DNA of 64,000 nt from Beijerinckiaceae bacterium (GTDB lineage: Bacteria; Pseudomonadota; Alphaproteobacteria; Rhizobiales; Beijerinckiaceae). Shown piece by piece: positions 48,487 to 58,110 of the stretch. Every line of letters starts with the position of its first letter. Position 1 is the first letter of the stretch. Made by a program: the position numbers and the translations under genes. Under the pieces are notes generated by a model, which was not told the origin of the DNA, did not search any database, and worked only from the letters and a program-made list of their open reading frames with translations. The stretch covers positions 558,001 to 622,000 of the forward strand of contig JAPZUD010000006.1 of assembly GCA_027533425.1 (NCBI GenBank). Reading direction: 5' to 3'.

Positions 48487-49485
48487 ATGGACCGCGAATT
48501 CGACGTTCTCGCCCTCGGCAACGCGATTGTCGACGTGATTGCCCGGGCCGAGGAGGATTTCCTCGTGGCCCAGGGCGTCGCCAAGGGGTCGATGACCCTG
48601 ATCGACGAGGCCCAGGCCGAGCGGCTCTATGCGGCCATGGGGCCCGCCACCATCATTTCCGGCGGTTCGGCCGCGAACACGGTGGTCGGGCTCGCCTCGT
48701 TCGGTGGCACGGCTGCCTTCATCGGCCGGGTCAAGGCTGATCCGGTCGGCGAGGTCTTCGCGCATGACATCGTCGCCTCGGGTGTCGCCTTCGGCACCCC
48801 GGCCGCGCTGGACGGCCCGGCAACCGCACGCAGCTTCATCCTGGTGACGCCGGATGGCGAGCGTACGATGAACACCTATCTCGGCGCTTGCCAGAACCTC
48901 ACCGAGGCAGAAATCGACCCTGCGACGGTGGCGCGGGCGAAAGTCACCTATCTCGAAGGCTACCTCTGGGATCCGCCCCATGCGAAGGCCGCTTTCCGCA
49001 AGGCGGCGAAGCTGGCCCATGCTTCCGGGCGCGAAATCGCCCTGACCCTGTCGGATTCCTTCTGCGTCAACCGCTACCGGGACGAGTTCATCGCCCTGAT
49101 GCGCGGCGGCGAGGTCGATCTTGTCTTCGCCAACGAGAGCGAGCTGAAGGCGCTGTATGAAACGGCCGATTTCGGCACCGCCCTTTCGGCGCTCCGCAAC
49201 GATGTCAAGCGTGCAGCCGTCACGCGGTCCGAACAGGGCGCCGTCATGATCGAGGGCAATCGCACGGTCACGGTTCCCGCCCGGCCGATCGATCAGCTGG
49301 TGGATGCAACTGGTGCCGGTGATGCTTTCGCGGCCGGCTTCCTGTTCGGTTACACGCAGGGCATGGGCTTCGAGAAGGCCGGTCAGCTCGGCGCGCTGGC
49401 AGCGAGCCATGTCATCCAGAAGATCGGTGCTCGGCCGGCCGAGCCGTTGCTGGGCCTTGCCCGGCAGGCGGGCCTGCTGGCCTGA
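48487..49485 (+). CDS. PfkB-family sugar/nucleoside kinase (adenosine kinase-like)
   Basis: A 332-residue ribokinase-fold enzyme. The N-terminal GNAIVDVIARAEEDFL, substrate-side GGSAANTVVGLASFGG and ATP-side DATGAGDAFAAGFLFG with the catalytic Asp are complete. Alphaproteobacterial proteins with LALGNAIVDVIA and SDSFCVNRYRDEF are annotated as adenosine kinases that salvage adenosine to AMP. No biochemical subtype can be proven here. It lies 73 bp after the Smr gene and converges on coaA. Confidence 0.88.
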   Translation: MDREFDVLALGNAIVDVIARAEEDFLVAQGVAKGSMTLIDEAQAERLYAAMGPATIISGGSAANTVVGLASFGGTAAFIGRVKADPVGEVFAHDIVASGVAFGTPAALDGPATARSFILVTPDGERTMNTYLGACQNLTEAEIDPATVARAKVTYLEGYLWDPPHAKAAFRKAAKLAHASGREIALTLSDSFCVNRYRDEFIALMRGGEVDLVFANESELKALYETADFGTALSALRNDVKRAAVTRSEQGAVMIEGNRTVTVPARPIDQLVDATGAGDAFAAGFLFGYTQGMGFEKAGQLGALAASHVIQKIGARPAEPLLGLARQAGLLA

Positions 49486-49500
49486 CGAAGCAGAAGGCGC

Positions 49501-50472
49501 TCAGAGCTTCCGGAGCGCCACTTCCTCGATCATGTGGTTGCTGCCCTTCCGCAGGATGAGATCCGCGCGCGGCCGCGTCGGGAAGATGTTCTCGCGCAGG
49601 TTCGGCAGGTTGATCCGGTCCCAGAGGCCGAAAGCGGTCTGCCGTGCCTCTTCCTCGGAAATCTCGGCATAACGCCGGAAGAAGCTTTCCGGCTTGCGGA
49701 AGGCGGTCTTGCGCAGGGTCATGAACCGGTCGACATACCAGCGCCGGAGCAGTTCCTCTTCCGCGTCGATATAGATCGAGAAATCAAAGAAATCCGAGAC
49801 GAACGGGATCGGCTTGGCGTCGCGCGGCAACTTCGGCGGTTGCAGCACGTTGAGCCCCTCGACGATCAGGATGTCCGGCCGGTCAATCTCGATCTGCTCG
49901 CCGGGCACCACGTCATAGACGAGGTGGGAATAGAGCGGCGCGGTGACATTGCGTTCGCCGGCCTTGATCCGCGCAAGGAAATGCAAAAGCGCCGGCGTGT
50001 CATAGCTTTCGGGGAAGCCCTTGCGTTCCATCAGCCCCAGCCGCCGCAACTCGGCATTGGGCAGCAGGAAGCCATCCGTCGTCACGAGGCTGACCTTGGG
50101 CGTGTTCGGCCAGCGGGCCAGAAGCTTCTCGAGTACGCGGGCCGTGGTGGATTTCCCGACCGCGACCGAGCCCGCCACCCCGATGATGTAGGGAACCTTG
50201 GCATCGCCTCCGGCATTGAGGAAGCGCTGCGTCGCCTTGAAAAGGCCCTGCGTGGCCGCGACATAGAGGGCCAGAAGGCGCGAGAGCGGCAGGTAGATAT
50301 CGACAACCTCGTCGAGACCCAGCCGGTCATTGATCGAGGTCAGCCCCTTGATTTCCTCGAGGCTGAGGGTGAGCGGCGTATCCGCCCGCAGCGACGCCCA
50401 TTCCTCGCGGCTGAACAATCGGAACGGGGACAGGTCGACGTCGGGCGCCAGCTTCGAGATTTCGGCATCCAT
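49501..50472 (-). CDS. coaA: type I pantothenate kinase
   Basis: A 323-residue enzyme starting coenzyme A synthesis. Walker A is [15 protein letters not shown], about residues 98-112. The N-terminal [17 protein letters not shown] and RGFPESYD-type motif (here KGFPESYD) with [10 protein letters not shown] are diagnostic of bacterial type I. It follows hisE by 35 bp and is probably the last gene of the his transcript, as in related genomes. Confidence 0.96.
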   Translation of the reverse strand: MDAEISKLAPDVDLSPFRLFSREEWASLRADTPLTLSLEEIKGLTSINDRLGLDEVVDIYLPLSRLLALYVAATQGLFKATQRFLNAGGDAKVPYIIGVAGSVAVGKSTTARVLEKLLARWPNTPKVSLVTTDGFLLPNAELRRLGLMERKGFPESYDTPALLHFLARIKAGERNVTAPLYSHLVYDVVPGEQIEIDRPDILIVEGLNVLQPPKLPRDAKPIPFVSDFFDFSIYIDAEEELLRRWYVDRFMTLRKTAFRKPESFFRRYAEISEEEARQTAFGLWDRINLPNLRENIFPTRPRADLILRKGSNHMIEEVALRKL

Positions 50473-50507
50473 GGCGTTTTGCCCCCTTCCCGCCGTCTGA
50501 CGCGGCG

Positions 50508-50837
50508 TTAATCCCGGCCGCCCGGCCGGCTGGCCTTCTCCGCAAGCCCGGATTGCGCGGTCCGGGCCTCCAGTTCGGTCATGACCTCGTCCAGGCTCAC
50601 CCCGCCGATCCTGAGGACGACGAGCAGATGATAGAGAAGATCTGCACTCTCTTTCGTCAATTCCCGACGATCACCCGACAGCGCGGCAATGACGCTTTCG
50701 ACAGCTTCCTCGCCAAGTTTCTTCGTCGCGCGCGGAAGCCCGCCGGCGACCAGGCGCGCCGTGTAGGAATGCGTCGGATCCTCGCTGGCCCGGGCGGCCA
50801 CGATGGCCTCGAGCGTTTCGAGCGTGAACCGGCTCAT
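50508..50837 (-). CDS. hisE: phosphoribosyl-ATP pyrophosphohydrolase
   Basis: A 109-residue HisE for the second step of histidine synthesis. [24 protein letters not shown] and [17 protein letters not shown] carry the metal-binding Glu/Asp residues of the MazG-like fold. It is free-standing; hisI is not visible in the window. The ATG overlaps the hisF stop (ATGA). Confidence 0.96.
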   Translation of the reverse strand: MSRFTLETLEAIVAARASEDPTHSYTARLVAGGLPRATKKLGEEAVESVIAALSGDRRELTKESADLLYHLLVVLRIGGVSLDEVMTELEARTAQSGLAEKASRPGGRD

Positions 50838-51625
50838 CCGATGCCCTCCAGCCCGTCCAGCCGCATCGGCAACCCGGCCTCAGCCATGTGCCGCTTGGCC
50901 TCGGCAATCGAGAAAGTGCCATAATGGAAGATCGAGGCGGCCAGCACGGCGCTGGCACCGCCCTCGCGGATGCCCTCGACGAGGTGATCCAGCGTCCCGA
51001 CGCCCCCCGAGGCGACGACCGGGATCGTGACAGCGTCACTGACGGCCCGCGTCAGCGCAAGGTCGAACCCCGCCTTCGTCCCGTCGCGATCCATCGAGGT
51101 CAGCAGGATCTCGCCGGCGCCGAGATCCGCGACCTCCCGCGCATACGCGATGGCGTCGATCCCCGTCGGGTTGCGGCCACCATGGGTGAAAATCTCCCAG
51201 CGCGGGGATTGTCCATCGCCGCTGACCTTCTTGGCGTCGATTGCCACCACAATGGCCTGCGCACCGAATTTCTCTGCGGCCCGCCCGACAATCGACCGGT
51301 CACGCACCGCGGCCGTATTGATCGACACCTTGTCCGCTCCGGCCAGCATCAGCGCGCGGACATCCTCGACCTCGCGCACCCCGCCGCCCACTGTCACCGG
51401 CATGAAGCAATTCTCGGCCGTCCGCCGCACGACATCGAGCAAGGTGCCGCGATTCTCGTGGCTGGCCGTGATATCGAGGAAGCACAATTCATCCGCGCCG
51501 GCTGCGTCATAGGCCTTTGCGCTTTCGACCGGATCGCCGACATCGGCGAGATCGACGAAATTGATCCCCTTGACCACCCGTCCGTTCTTGACGTCGAGGC
51601 AGGGAATGACCCGCTTCTTCAGCAT
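50834..51625 (-). CDS. hisF: imidazole glycerol phosphate synthase cyclase subunit
   Basis: A 263-residue TIM barrel that receives ammonia from HisH. The acid/base aspartates are in [13 protein letters not shown] near residue 11 and VVAIDAKKV near residue 130. [26 protein letters not shown], in part, is a phosphate site. It overlaps hisA and hisE by one and four bases. Confidence 0.97.
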   Translation of the reverse strand: MLKKRVIPCLDVKNGRVVKGINFVDLADVGDPVESAKAYDAAGADELCFLDITASHENRGTLLDVVRRTAENCFMPVTVGGGVREVEDVRALMLAGADKVSINTAAVRDRSIVGRAAEKFGAQAIVVAIDAKKVSGDGQSPRWEIFTHGGRNPTGIDAIAYAREVADLGAGEILLTSMDRDGTKAGFDLALTRAVSDAVTIPVVASGGVGTLDHLVEGIREGGASAVLAASIFHYGTFSIAEAKRHMAEAGLPMRLDGLEGIG

Positions 51626-52362
51626 CAGGCGGCCCTCCGCCGGCTGACCAGGGCCAGCGCCGCAGCCGGGTCGAGCCGGCCGTCATAGAGGGCGCGGCCG
51701 GTAATCGCGCCGGCCAGACGTGCGCATTCCGGGGAGACCAGCCGCTCGACATCGACGATCGAGGCGAGGCCGCCCGAGGCGATGACCGGGATCGACAGCG
51801 CCTCGGCCAACCCGACCGTGCCCTCGAAATCCAGCCCGGACAGCATGCCGTCGCGGGCGATATTGGTGTAGATGATCGCCGCCACGCCGGCATCCTCGAA
51901 GCGCCGGCCGAGATCGACCGCCAGCAGGTCGGAGGTTTCGGCCCAGCCCTCCACGGCCACGCGGCCATCGCGCGCATCGATGCCCACGGCAACCTTGCCC
52001 GGGAAGGCGCGCGCTGCCTCCCGGACAAAACCCGGGTTTTTCAGCGCCGCCGTCCCGATGATCACGCGGGCGATCCCGCGCGAGAGCCACGCCTCGACCT
52101 GCGCCATCTCGCGGATGCCACCGCCGAGCTGCACCGGGAAGCGCACACGGTCGATGATGCCTTCGACGGCCCGGGCATTGACGGGCGAGCCGGCAAAGGC
52201 GCCATCGAGATCGACGACATGGAGCGCCTCGAAGCCCTGCGCCTCGAAGGCGGCGGCCTGCGCAGCCGGATCATCGTTGAAGATCGTCGCCTGCGCCATG
52301 TCGCCCTGTTTGAGGCGGACGCATTGCCCGTTCTTGAGATCGATGGCGGGGTAGAGGATCAT
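51625..52362 (-). CDS. hisA: ProFAR isomerase
   Basis: A 245-residue (beta/alpha)8 isomerase. The catalytic aspartates are in [14 protein letters not shown] near residue 7 and [15 protein letters not shown] near 128. The ATG at 52362 is preferred to an in-frame upstream start at 52398 that lies inside hisH. It ends with a one-base overlap onto hisF. Confidence 0.96.
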   Translation of the reverse strand: MILYPAIDLKNGQCVRLKQGDMAQATIFNDDPAAQAAAFEAQGFEALHVVDLDGAFAGSPVNARAVEGIIDRVRFPVQLGGGIREMAQVEAWLSRGIARVIIGTAALKNPGFVREAARAFPGKVAVGIDARDGRVAVEGWAETSDLLAVDLGRRFEDAGVAAIIYTNIARDGMLSGLDFEGTVGLAEALSIPVIASGGLASIVDVERLVSPECARLAGAITGRALYDGRLDPAAALALVSRRRAA

Positions 52363-52385
52363 GGCCTGTCCGGTCGAAAACGCCG

Positions 52386-53036
52386 CTATGGCGCCCATTT
52401 GAGGAAATTGGCAAGCAGTTTCACACCCAGCACCTGGCTTTTCTCCGGGTGGAATTGCGTACCGATCACCGTGTCCCGGCCGACAATGGCCGAGACCGGC
52501 CCGCCATACCCCGCCGTGGCGATCAGATTGCCGGTGCCCTCGGGAATAAGATGGAAGGAATGCAGGAAATACGCATGCAGCCCCTGGGGCCCGAGGGCGA
52601 TACCCTCGAGCACGGGATGCGCGCTCGTCATCGAGAGCGTGTTCCAGCCCATATGCGGCACCTTCAGTACCGGATCGGCGGGCTGCAACGGCACGACGTC
52701 GCCGGGAATCCAGCCAAGGCCGGCGGTGATGCCGCGCTCGAGCCCGCGCGTCGCCAGAAGCTGCATGCCAACACAGATGCCGAGGAAAGGCCGCCCCTTG
52801 CTCCGGACAGCATGGTCAAGCGCGTCTTCAAGGCCATTGACGATGGCAAGGTTCTCCCGGCAATCGCGGAAAGCGCCATCGCCCGGCAGGACGATCCGGT
52901 CCGCTTTCGCGATCACTTCGGGATCGGCGCCCATGATGACCTCGCCGCGCTGTCCCGTCTCGTCGAGGGCGCGCATCAGGGCCTTGGCGGCGGAATGCAG
53001 GTTCCCCGCGCCGTAATCGATCAGCGCGATCCTCAC
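52386..53036 (-). CDS. hisH: imidazole glycerol phosphate synthase glutaminase subunit
   Basis: A 216-residue class I glutamine amidotransferase. The catalytic Cys88 is in GICVGMQLL, and the His/Glu pair is in HFHPEKSQ (here TQFHPEKS). PGDGAFRDC and the YGAGN N-terminus are family features. The start is a GTG overlapping the stop of the DUF2628 gene by the arrangement ATGTGA. Partner hisF lies downstream. Confidence 0.97.
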   Translation of the reverse strand: MRIALIDYGAGNLHSAAKALMRALDETGQRGEVIMGADPEVIAKADRIVLPGDGAFRDCRENLAIVNGLEDALDHAVRSKGRPFLGICVGMQLLATRGLERGITAGLGWIPGDVVPLQPADPVLKVPHMGWNTLSMTSAHPVLEGIALGPQGLHAYFLHSFHLIPEGTGNLIATAGYGGPVSAIVGRDTVIGTQFHPEKSQVLGVKLLANFLKWAP

Positions 53037-53515
53037 ATCGAACCTCGTGCCTGCGGGAACAGCCCCATGACCGGATTTCCCGGGCCATGGGGCACGAAGC
53101 CCTCCGGGGTGGCTTTCCCCGAGGGAGGGGCATCCAGACGCTCCTCACCGGCAAAGAACCGCCTTTCGGCCTCATCCTCGCTCGGGGCGATCACGAGGCC
53201 AGCCTCGTGATGGCGCGACAGGCGCAGCGCGAGCCGGCGCAGGCTGGGCCCCTCAAGGCCCCAGGACAGCGAGACCAGCATCAGGATGGCGAGCTGGATC
53301 GCCGGCAGCAGGCCGAGAACGGCGACGGTTCCGACCAGCGCCATCTGGAGCAGCAGGACCACGAACCCCATCACGGCATGCCCCTTGACGATCAGCCAGA
53401 ATGGCCCGAACCCGAAAGCCCCGAAATTCCAGCCATCCCGCACGAAAACGGCCTTCTCGCGGGCCAGATCCGGATCGGCGATGCGGCTCTTGAGATGAAC
53501 GGTGTAGCAAGCCAT
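53033..53515 (-). CDS. DUF2628 family membrane protein in the his operon
   Basis: A 160-residue protein. The N-terminal stretch [27 protein letters not shown] is typical of DUF2628. Two or three hydrophobic segments lie in residues about 38-85, and the rest is soluble and Pro/Gly-rich. Function unknown. It is wedged between hisB and hisH with one- and four-base overlaps, so its translation is tied to histidine synthesis genes. This position is shared by many Hyphomicrobiales, which suggests a stable rather than recent insertion. Confidence 0.85.
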   Translation of the reverse strand: MACYTVHLKSRIADPDLAREKAVFVRDGWNFGAFGFGPFWLIVKGHAVMGFVVLLLQMALVGTVAVLGLLPAIQLAILMLVSLSWGLEGPSLRRLALRLSRHHEAGLVIAPSEDEAERRFFAGEERLDAPPSGKATPEGFVPHGPGNPVMGLFPQARGSM

Positions 53516-54108
53516 CAGACCGACAGCGTCCCCTTGGTCGAAGGCACGCGATCCGCGGCGCGCGCATCCTTCTCGGTGGCAAGGCGCAGCACCCGCGCCA
53601 GGCCCTTGAAGGCGCTCTCGGCGATATGGTGGCTGTTCGCCCCGTGCAGGCACTCGACATGCAGGGTGATCGCGGCATTGGAGGCGAAGGCCTGGAAAAA
53701 TTCCCGCACGAGTTCGGTATCGAACGTGCCGATCTTCTCGGTCGGGAACTCCACCTTGAAGACGAGGAAGGCCCGGCCGGAAATGTCGAGCGCGATGCGC
53801 GTCAGCGTCTCGTCCATCGGCATCAGGCAATCCGCATAGCGGGTAATGCCGGCTTTCGTGCCGAGCGCCTTGGCGACGGCCTGCCCGAGCGCGATGCCGA
53901 CATCCTCCGTCGTGTGGTGATCATCGACATGAAGATCGCCCTCGGCCCGGACGATCAGGTCGATCATCGAATGGCGGGCCAGCAGCGTCAGCATATGATC
54001 GAGGAAGCCGATCCCGGTGGCGATATCCGCCCGCCCGGTCCCGTCGAGGTCAAGGCCAACCTCGATCTTCGTCTCACCGGTTTCCCGCTTGATGTCGGCG
54101 CGACGCAT
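53515..54108 (-). CDS. hisB: imidazoleglycerol-phosphate dehydratase
   Basis: A 197-residue monofunctional dehydratase. The manganese-binding motifs are [18 protein letters not shown] and [21 protein letters not shown] (ends only), and [10 protein letters not shown] precedes them. First gene of the minus-strand his transcript and divergent from hslV, sharing a 195-bp intergenic region. Confidence 0.97.
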   Translation of the reverse strand: MRRADIKRETGETKIEVGLDLDGTGRADIATGIGFLDHMLTLLARHSMIDLIVRAEGDLHVDDHHTTEDVGIALGQAVAKALGTKAGITRYADCLMPMDETLTRIALDISGRAFLVFKVEFPTEKIGTFDTELVREFFQAFASNAAITLHVECLHGANSHHIAESAFKGLARVLRLATEKDARAADRVPSTKGTLSV

Positions 54109-54230
54109 GGCTCACTCCACTCCTGTCCGGCCTCGACCCGGATCCTCGCTGCCGGCTTTACCGAAAAAGGCTCCGGACGGCAATTCCGGATCGCCCCGGC
54201 CTGCCGATTCCCGCCGATGCGCCTGTCCGA

Positions 54231-54257
54231 CCTTGGCAAGTCCCTCCTTGGCAAGTC
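54231..54257 (+). repeat. tandem 12-mer before hslV
   Basis: CCTTGGCAAGTC occurs twice with a 15-base period (54231-54242, 54246-54257) in the hisB-hslV interval. The second copy includes the CTTG of the candidate heat-shock promoter. It could be a binding-site pair or chance. Confidence 0.6.
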
Positions 54258-54279
54258 TCGGCGACAATCCCTACATTGG
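54247..54279 (+). promoter_or_regulatory. candidate heat-shock (RpoH) promoter for hslV
   Basis: CTTG at 54247-54250 and CCTACATTGG at 54270-54279 resemble the alphaproteobacterial RpoH pattern CTTG...CYTATNTNNG, with one mismatch in the -10. The 19-base spacing is a little long. hslVU is a heat-shock operon in most bacteria, which is the main support. Confidence 0.35.
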
Positions 54280-54303
54280 CGGGAGCTGAATCAGGAGTCG
54301 CCC

Positions 54304-54873
54304 GTGTCCGATATGTCCAACCCCGCCACAGGCTGGCATGCCACGACGATCCTGATGGTCCGCAAGGCCGGCGCGACGGTGATCGGCGGGGATGGTCAGG
54401 TCAGCCTCGGCCCGACCATCATCAAGGGCAATGCCCGCAAGGTGCGGCGGCTCGGCAAGGGCGAAGTGATCGCCGGCTTTGCCGGGGCCACGGCGGATGC
54501 CTTCACCTTGTTCGAGCGCCTCGAGGCCAAGATCGAGCAATATCCCGGGCAATTGATGCGCGCCTGCGTCGAACTGGCGAAGGACTGGCGCACCGACCGC
54601 TATCTCCGCCGGCTAGAGGCGATGATGCTGGTGGCGGATCGCACCACCGGCCTCGTCCTCTCCGGCACGGGCGATGTGCTCGAACCCGAGGGCGGCATCA
54701 TGGGCATCGGCTCCGGCGGTATGTATGCCCTCGCGGCTGCCCGGGCCCTGGCGGAAACGGAACTTCCCGCCGAGGAGATCGTCCGCCGGTCGATGCGCAT
54801 TGCCGGCGAGATCTGCGTCTACACGAACGCGAATGTCGTGATCGAGAGCATCGAGGCTGCGCAGGCTACATGA
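54304..54873 (+). CDS. hslV: ATP-dependent protease subunit HslV
   Basis: A 189-residue threonine protease that forms a dodecamer with HslU rings. A 13-residue propeptide ends before HATTIL, so mature Thr1 is Thr14. [16 protein letters not shown] and [20 protein letters not shown] are exact family sequence. The start is GTG 54304 with AGGAG six bases before; ATG 54313 is the alternative. The last 43 conserved codons (54730-54858) are repeated at 55592-55720. The stop overlaps the DUF4272 ATG. It ends in EAAQAT, four codons more than the copied end. Confidence 0.96.
   Translation: MSDMSNPATGWHATTILMVRKAGATVIGGDGQVSLGPTIIKGNARKVRRLGKGEVIAGFAGATADAFTLFERLEAKIEQYPGQLMRACVELAKDWRTDRYLRRLEAMMLVADRTTGLVLSGTGDVLEPEGGIMGIGSGGMYALAAARALAETELPAEEIVRRSMRIAGEICVYTNANVVIESIEAAQAT
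54730..54858 (+). repeat. hslV 3' segment duplicated at 55592-55720
   Basis: 129 bases, 124 identical to the copy in the chimeric ORF. All five differences are silent (GCG/GCA, GCT/GCC, CGG/CGC, GTG/GTC, GCT/GCA). Runs of over 80 bases are identical. Confidence 0.97.
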
Positions 54874-55511
54874 GCTCTGAATGGTCAATCCGGAAAAGCA
54901 GGTCGATTGCCCTCCTTCGGGAGCAGAGCATTCCGTATATCCAGCACCTGCCTGAGATTGAGAGCGAGGAAGAGGCAGTTCTTCGAAATTCGGAAGAGAT
55001 CGTTGAACGGATTAGATGCCTTTTCTCGGTCTTTTTTGCTGTGAATAGAGGTGATCAGCCCCATGCGCGCGCGATTGTCGAAAAGCATAACTTGAACTCG
55101 CGGCTTTCTCGCCGCGAACAAGGGATCCTGACTTTTGACTTATTGACCGAGGCAGACTTGGCCGATCTCAGCTGGGGATGTGAATCGCTGGTGGCGCTCG
55201 TTTGGTCATTGGGTGCGATCGATGTCGTACCATCGCCGATGGATTGCATTGATCCAGACTCTTTGGCTTTGGGCTGGTCACTCATCAGCGAAGCCAGCTG
55301 GAGCGGCACAACTCTGCGCCCCTTGGGTGACATTCTCGATCAACGCGATCTCTATTACCGATACCACTGGGCGGTAAGGGATTCCTGGCTGAAGGAACGA
55401 CCTGCTCCAGCAGGACTGATTGCCGGTGTTGTTGCTGAAAGGCATCGTGCCTTCAATTGGCTCACCAGCGACGAATGGGACGATTGGGACAAGGTAACCA
55501 CAGACACATGA
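54870..55511 (+). CDS. DUF4272 domain protein, inserted between hslV and hslU
   Basis: A 213-residue soluble protein. The opening [38 protein letters not shown] (landmark ends RSIALLREQ and SEEIVERI) and the later [32 protein letters not shown] and [11 protein letters not shown] match DUF4272, whose function is unknown. Bases 54901-55080 are about 52% GC by count, compared with 70% in a line of hslU, so it was probably acquired. It overlaps the hslV stop by four bases and its own stop overlaps the ATG of the chimeric ORF by four. Confidence 0.82.
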   Translation: MSSEWSIRKSRSIALLREQSIPYIQHLPEIESEEEAVLRNSEEIVERIRCLFSVFFAVNRGDQPHARAIVEKHNLNSRLSRREQGILTFDLLTEADLADLSWGCESLVALVWSLGAIDVVPSPMDCIDPDSLALGWSLISEASWSGTTLRPLGDILDQRDLYYRYHWAVRDSWLKERPAPAGLIAGVVAERHRAFNWLTSDEWDDWDKVTTDT

Positions 55512-55723
55512 CCGATTTTTCTCCCCGCGAGATCGTTTCGGAGCTGGACCGCTGTATCGTTGGCCAGAAGGAGGCCAAGCGCGCTGTCGCCCTCGCAGCC
55601 GCCCGCGCCCTGGCGGAAACGGAACTTCCCGCCGAGGAGATCGTCCGCCGGTCGATGCGCATTGCCGGCGAGATCTGCGTCTACACGAACGCGAATGTCG
55701 TCATCGAGAGCATCGAGGCATGA
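55508..55723 (+). pseudogene. chimeric hslU'-hslV' remnant (71 codons, in frame)
   Basis: Codons 1-28 copy the start of HslU ([12 protein letters not shown] and [10 protein letters not shown]), 78 of 84 bases identical to 56790-56873. Codons 29-71 copy HslV residues 143-185, 124 of 129 bases identical to 54730-54858, and then a TGA follows. The join falls at a short GCC microhomology and keeps the frame. It ends before the HslU Walker A motif and lacks the HslV active site, so it cannot work as either. Stop and start overlaps (ATGA) tie it to DUF4272 upstream and DUF2157 downstream; it may be translated as a passenger. Confidence 0.93.
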
Positions 55724-56793
55724 TCTCGGAGGAAACGCTGGAGAAGGCGCTTGCCCGGGGGCTGATCGGCCCCGAACAGGCCAGTGCCTTGCGCATGATC
55801 GAGGCGGAACGGCTGCGGACGGAATTCGAGCCGGCTCCGGACCATGAAAAGCTCCGCTTCATCACCGGTTTCGGCGATATCTTCGTGGTCATCGGCCTCG
55901 GGCTTTTCGCTTCCGCCCTTGGCTATTTCCTGATCAACGCCTATGGCGCGATTGTCGGATTTGCCGGCCTCGCCCTCACGGCATGGCTTCTGGCCGAGCA
56001 ATTCAGCCGCCGCCGGCGCATGGCCCTCCCCAGCATCGTGCTGCTGCTGGGCTTTGCGGTGGCGGCCTTCCTCGCCATCAACGGTCTGATCGGCTGGTTG
56101 ACCAGTCCGAAAGCGGTCGCGTTGGGCAAGGCGGCGCTGGATTTCGAGCGGCCTGTGCCGGTGGCGATTGCAGCCCTTGCGACGGCTGGTCTCGTCGCGC
56201 TCCATTACTGGCGCTTCCGCGTACCAATCACCATTGCCGCCGGCGTTGCGGCGCTGGTCCTGGCGCTTTTCGGCGTGATCGCGGCCATTTCGCCTGACTT
56301 CGCCCAGGCCGCTCTTGCGCCGCTGATTCTCGTGGCGGGGATCGGGATCTTCGGGCTCGCCATGCGGTTTGACTCGCGCGATCTCGAACGCCGGACCCGC
56401 AGGACTGATATCGCCTTCTGGCTCCACCTTCTCGCGGCGCCGATGATCGTGCATTCGCTGATCGCGCTGGTCTTTGGCGGTGTCGGCAATATCCGGACCG
56501 GGGCCGCGATCGGCCTGATCACCCTGTTCCTCGGACTCGCTTTGGTCGCCCTGCTCATCGACCGCCGGGCCATCCTTGTCTCCGGCCTTGTCTATGCCGG
56601 AGTTGCCTTCGGCCAGGTCCTCAAGGTCTCCGGAATGACGAATGCCGTCATTCCTGCCACCTTGCTCGTGCTCGGCGGCTTCATCCTGATCCTCAGCGCC
56701 GGCTGGCAGCCGATCCGCCGGATCTTCCTTGCCCTCGTGCCCGCGCGAATGCGCCTCGTTTTGCCCGTGATCCAACCAGGAAGCCCGTCATGA
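55720..56793 (+). CDS. DUF2157 multi-spanning membrane protein
   Basis: A 357-residue protein. A soluble N-terminal 45 residues ([29 protein letters not shown], landmark [10 protein letters not shown]) is followed by about ten hydrophobic helices, the DUF2157 layout. Function unknown. Arg-rich cytoplasmic loops ([20 protein letters not shown]) fit an inner-membrane protein. It starts inside the chimeric ORF's stop (ATGA) and its stop overlaps the hslU ATG by four bases, so it is coupled to hslU. Confidence 0.85.
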   Translation: MISEETLEKALARGLIGPEQASALRMIEAERLRTEFEPAPDHEKLRFITGFGDIFVVIGLGLFASALGYFLINAYGAIVGFAGLALTAWLLAEQFSRRRRMALPSIVLLLGFAVAAFLAINGLIGWLTSPKAVALGKAALDFERPVPVAIAALATAGLVALHYWRFRVPITIAAGVAALVLALFGVIAAISPDFAQAALAPLILVAGIGIFGLAMRFDSRDLERRTRRTDIAFWLHLLAAPMIVHSLIALVFGGVGNIRTGAAIGLITLFLGLALVALLIDRRAILVSGLVYAGVAFGQVLKVSGMTNAVIPATLLVLGGFILILSAGWQPIRRIFLALVPARMRLVLPVIQPGSPS

Positions 56794-56873
56794 CCGCTTT
56801 TTCTCCCCGCGAGATCGTTTCGGAGCTGGATCGCTACATTGTCGGCCAGAAGGAGGCCAAGCGCGCTGTCGCC
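56790..56873 (+). repeat. hslU 5' segment duplicated at 55508-55591
   Basis: 84 bases, 78 identical. The differences alter two residues (Ala3/Asp, Tyr16/Cys) and are otherwise silent. Confidence 0.95.
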
Positions 56874-58100
56874 ATCGCCCTGCGCAACCGCTGGCGCCGC
56901 CAGCAGCTGGAAGGCCCGATGCGCGAGGAGGTCCTGCCGAAGAACATCCTGATGATCGGCCCGACCGGCTGCGGCAAGACCGAGATTGCCCGCCGCCTCG
57001 CGAAACTGGCCGGAGCGCCCTTCCTCAAGATCGAGGCGACGAAATTCACCGAGGTCGGCTATGTCGGCCGCGATGTCGAGCAGATCGTCCGCGATCTGGT
57101 CGAGGTCGGGATCGGTCTCCAGCGGGACGCCCGCCGCAAGGATGTCGAGGCCAAGGCCCATGTCGCCGCCGAGGAGCGCGTGCTCGACGCGCTGGTCGGC
57201 TCGACCGCCTCGCCCGCCACGCGCGATGCCTTCCGCCGCAAACTGCGCAATGGTGAGATGGCCGAGAAGGAGATCGAGATCGAGCTTCAGGGCAGCCCCG
57301 CCGGCGGCCTGCCCATGTTCGACATTCCCGGGATGCCAGGCGGCCAGATCGGCGCGGTTTCGCTGGGCGACATGCTCGGCAAGGCCTTCGGCGCGCGCGG
57401 GAAGCCGCGCCGGATGACGGTCCGCGAGGCTTACGAGCCATTGCTGGCCGAAGAGAGCGACAAGCTGATCGACCAGGACCGGATCGTTGCGGAGGCGATT
57501 CGTTCGGTCGAGGAAAACGGCATCGTCTTCCTGGACGAGATCGACAAGATCTCGGTCCGCGAAGGCCGCGGTGGCGGCGATGTCTCGCGGGAGGGTGTCC
57601 AGCGCGACCTGCTGCCGCTGATCGAGGGCACGACGGTGGCCACCAAGCATGGTCCGGTCAAGACCGACCATATCCTCTTCATCGCCTCGGGCGCCTTCCA
57701 TGTCGCCAAGCCCTCGGATCTCCTGCCCGAATTGCAGGGCCGGCTGCCGATCCGCGTCGAGCTGAAGCCGCTGGGCGAGGAGGATTTCCGGCGCATCCTC
57801 AGCGACACCGAAGCCTCTCTCATCAAGCAATCCGTGGCGCTGATGGCCACCGAGCAGGTCTCGCTCTCCTTCACCGAGGATGCCATCGCTGCGCTCGCCC
57901 GCGCCGCCTTCGAGGTGAACAGCAATGTCGAGAATATCGGCGCGCGCCGCTTGCAGACGGTGCTGGAGCGGGTGCTCGACGAGATCAGTTTCACTGCGAC
58001 GGATCGTGGCGGCGAGACGATCGTGATCGACGGCGACTGGGTTCGCCGCGAGGTCGGCGACCTCGCCCGCAACGCCGATCTCTCCCGCTTCATCCTGTGA
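56790..58100 (+). CDS. hslU: HslU ATPase (ClpY) of the HslVU protease
   Basis: A 436-residue AAA+ unfoldase. Walker A is GPTGCGKT at 57-64, Walker B/sensor [10 protein letters not shown], the I domain lies between, and the C-terminal motif SRFIL inserts into HslV. It is complete; only its first 28 codons are duplicated upstream. Separated from hslV by three ORFs but coupled by the overlapping ATGA of DUF2157. Confidence 0.97.
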   Translation: MTAFSPREIVSELDRYIVGQKEAKRAVAIALRNRWRRQQLEGPMREEVLPKNILMIGPTGCGKTEIARRLAKLAGAPFLKIEATKFTEVGYVGRDVEQIVRDLVEVGIGLQRDARRKDVEAKAHVAAEERVLDALVGSTASPATRDAFRRKLRNGEMAEKEIEIELQGSPAGGLPMFDIPGMPGGQIGAVSLGDMLGKAFGARGKPRRMTVREAYEPLLAEESDKLIDQDRIVAEAIRSVEENGIVFLDEIDKISVREGRGGGDVSREGVQRDLLPLIEGTTVATKHGPVKTDHILFIASGAFHVAKPSDLLPELQGRLPIRVELKPLGEEDFRRILSDTEASLIKQSVALMATEQVSLSFTEDAIAALARAAFEVNSNVENIGARRLQTVLERVLDEISFTATDRGGETIVIDGDWVRREVGDLARNADLSRFIL

Positions 58101-58110
58101 GCACACTGCG

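Noticed and set aside
55508-55723. Chimeric hslU'/hslV' as an assembly artefact
   Set aside because: The two copied segments differ from their parents at 11 bases and the flanks are unique, which a mis-join of one sequence would not give. Long reads should still confirm it.
54870-56793. Mobile element (IS, integron or phage) at hslVU
   Set aside because: No transposase, integrase, terminal inverted repeats or target-site duplication seen. Repeats are fragments of hslV and hslU themselves.
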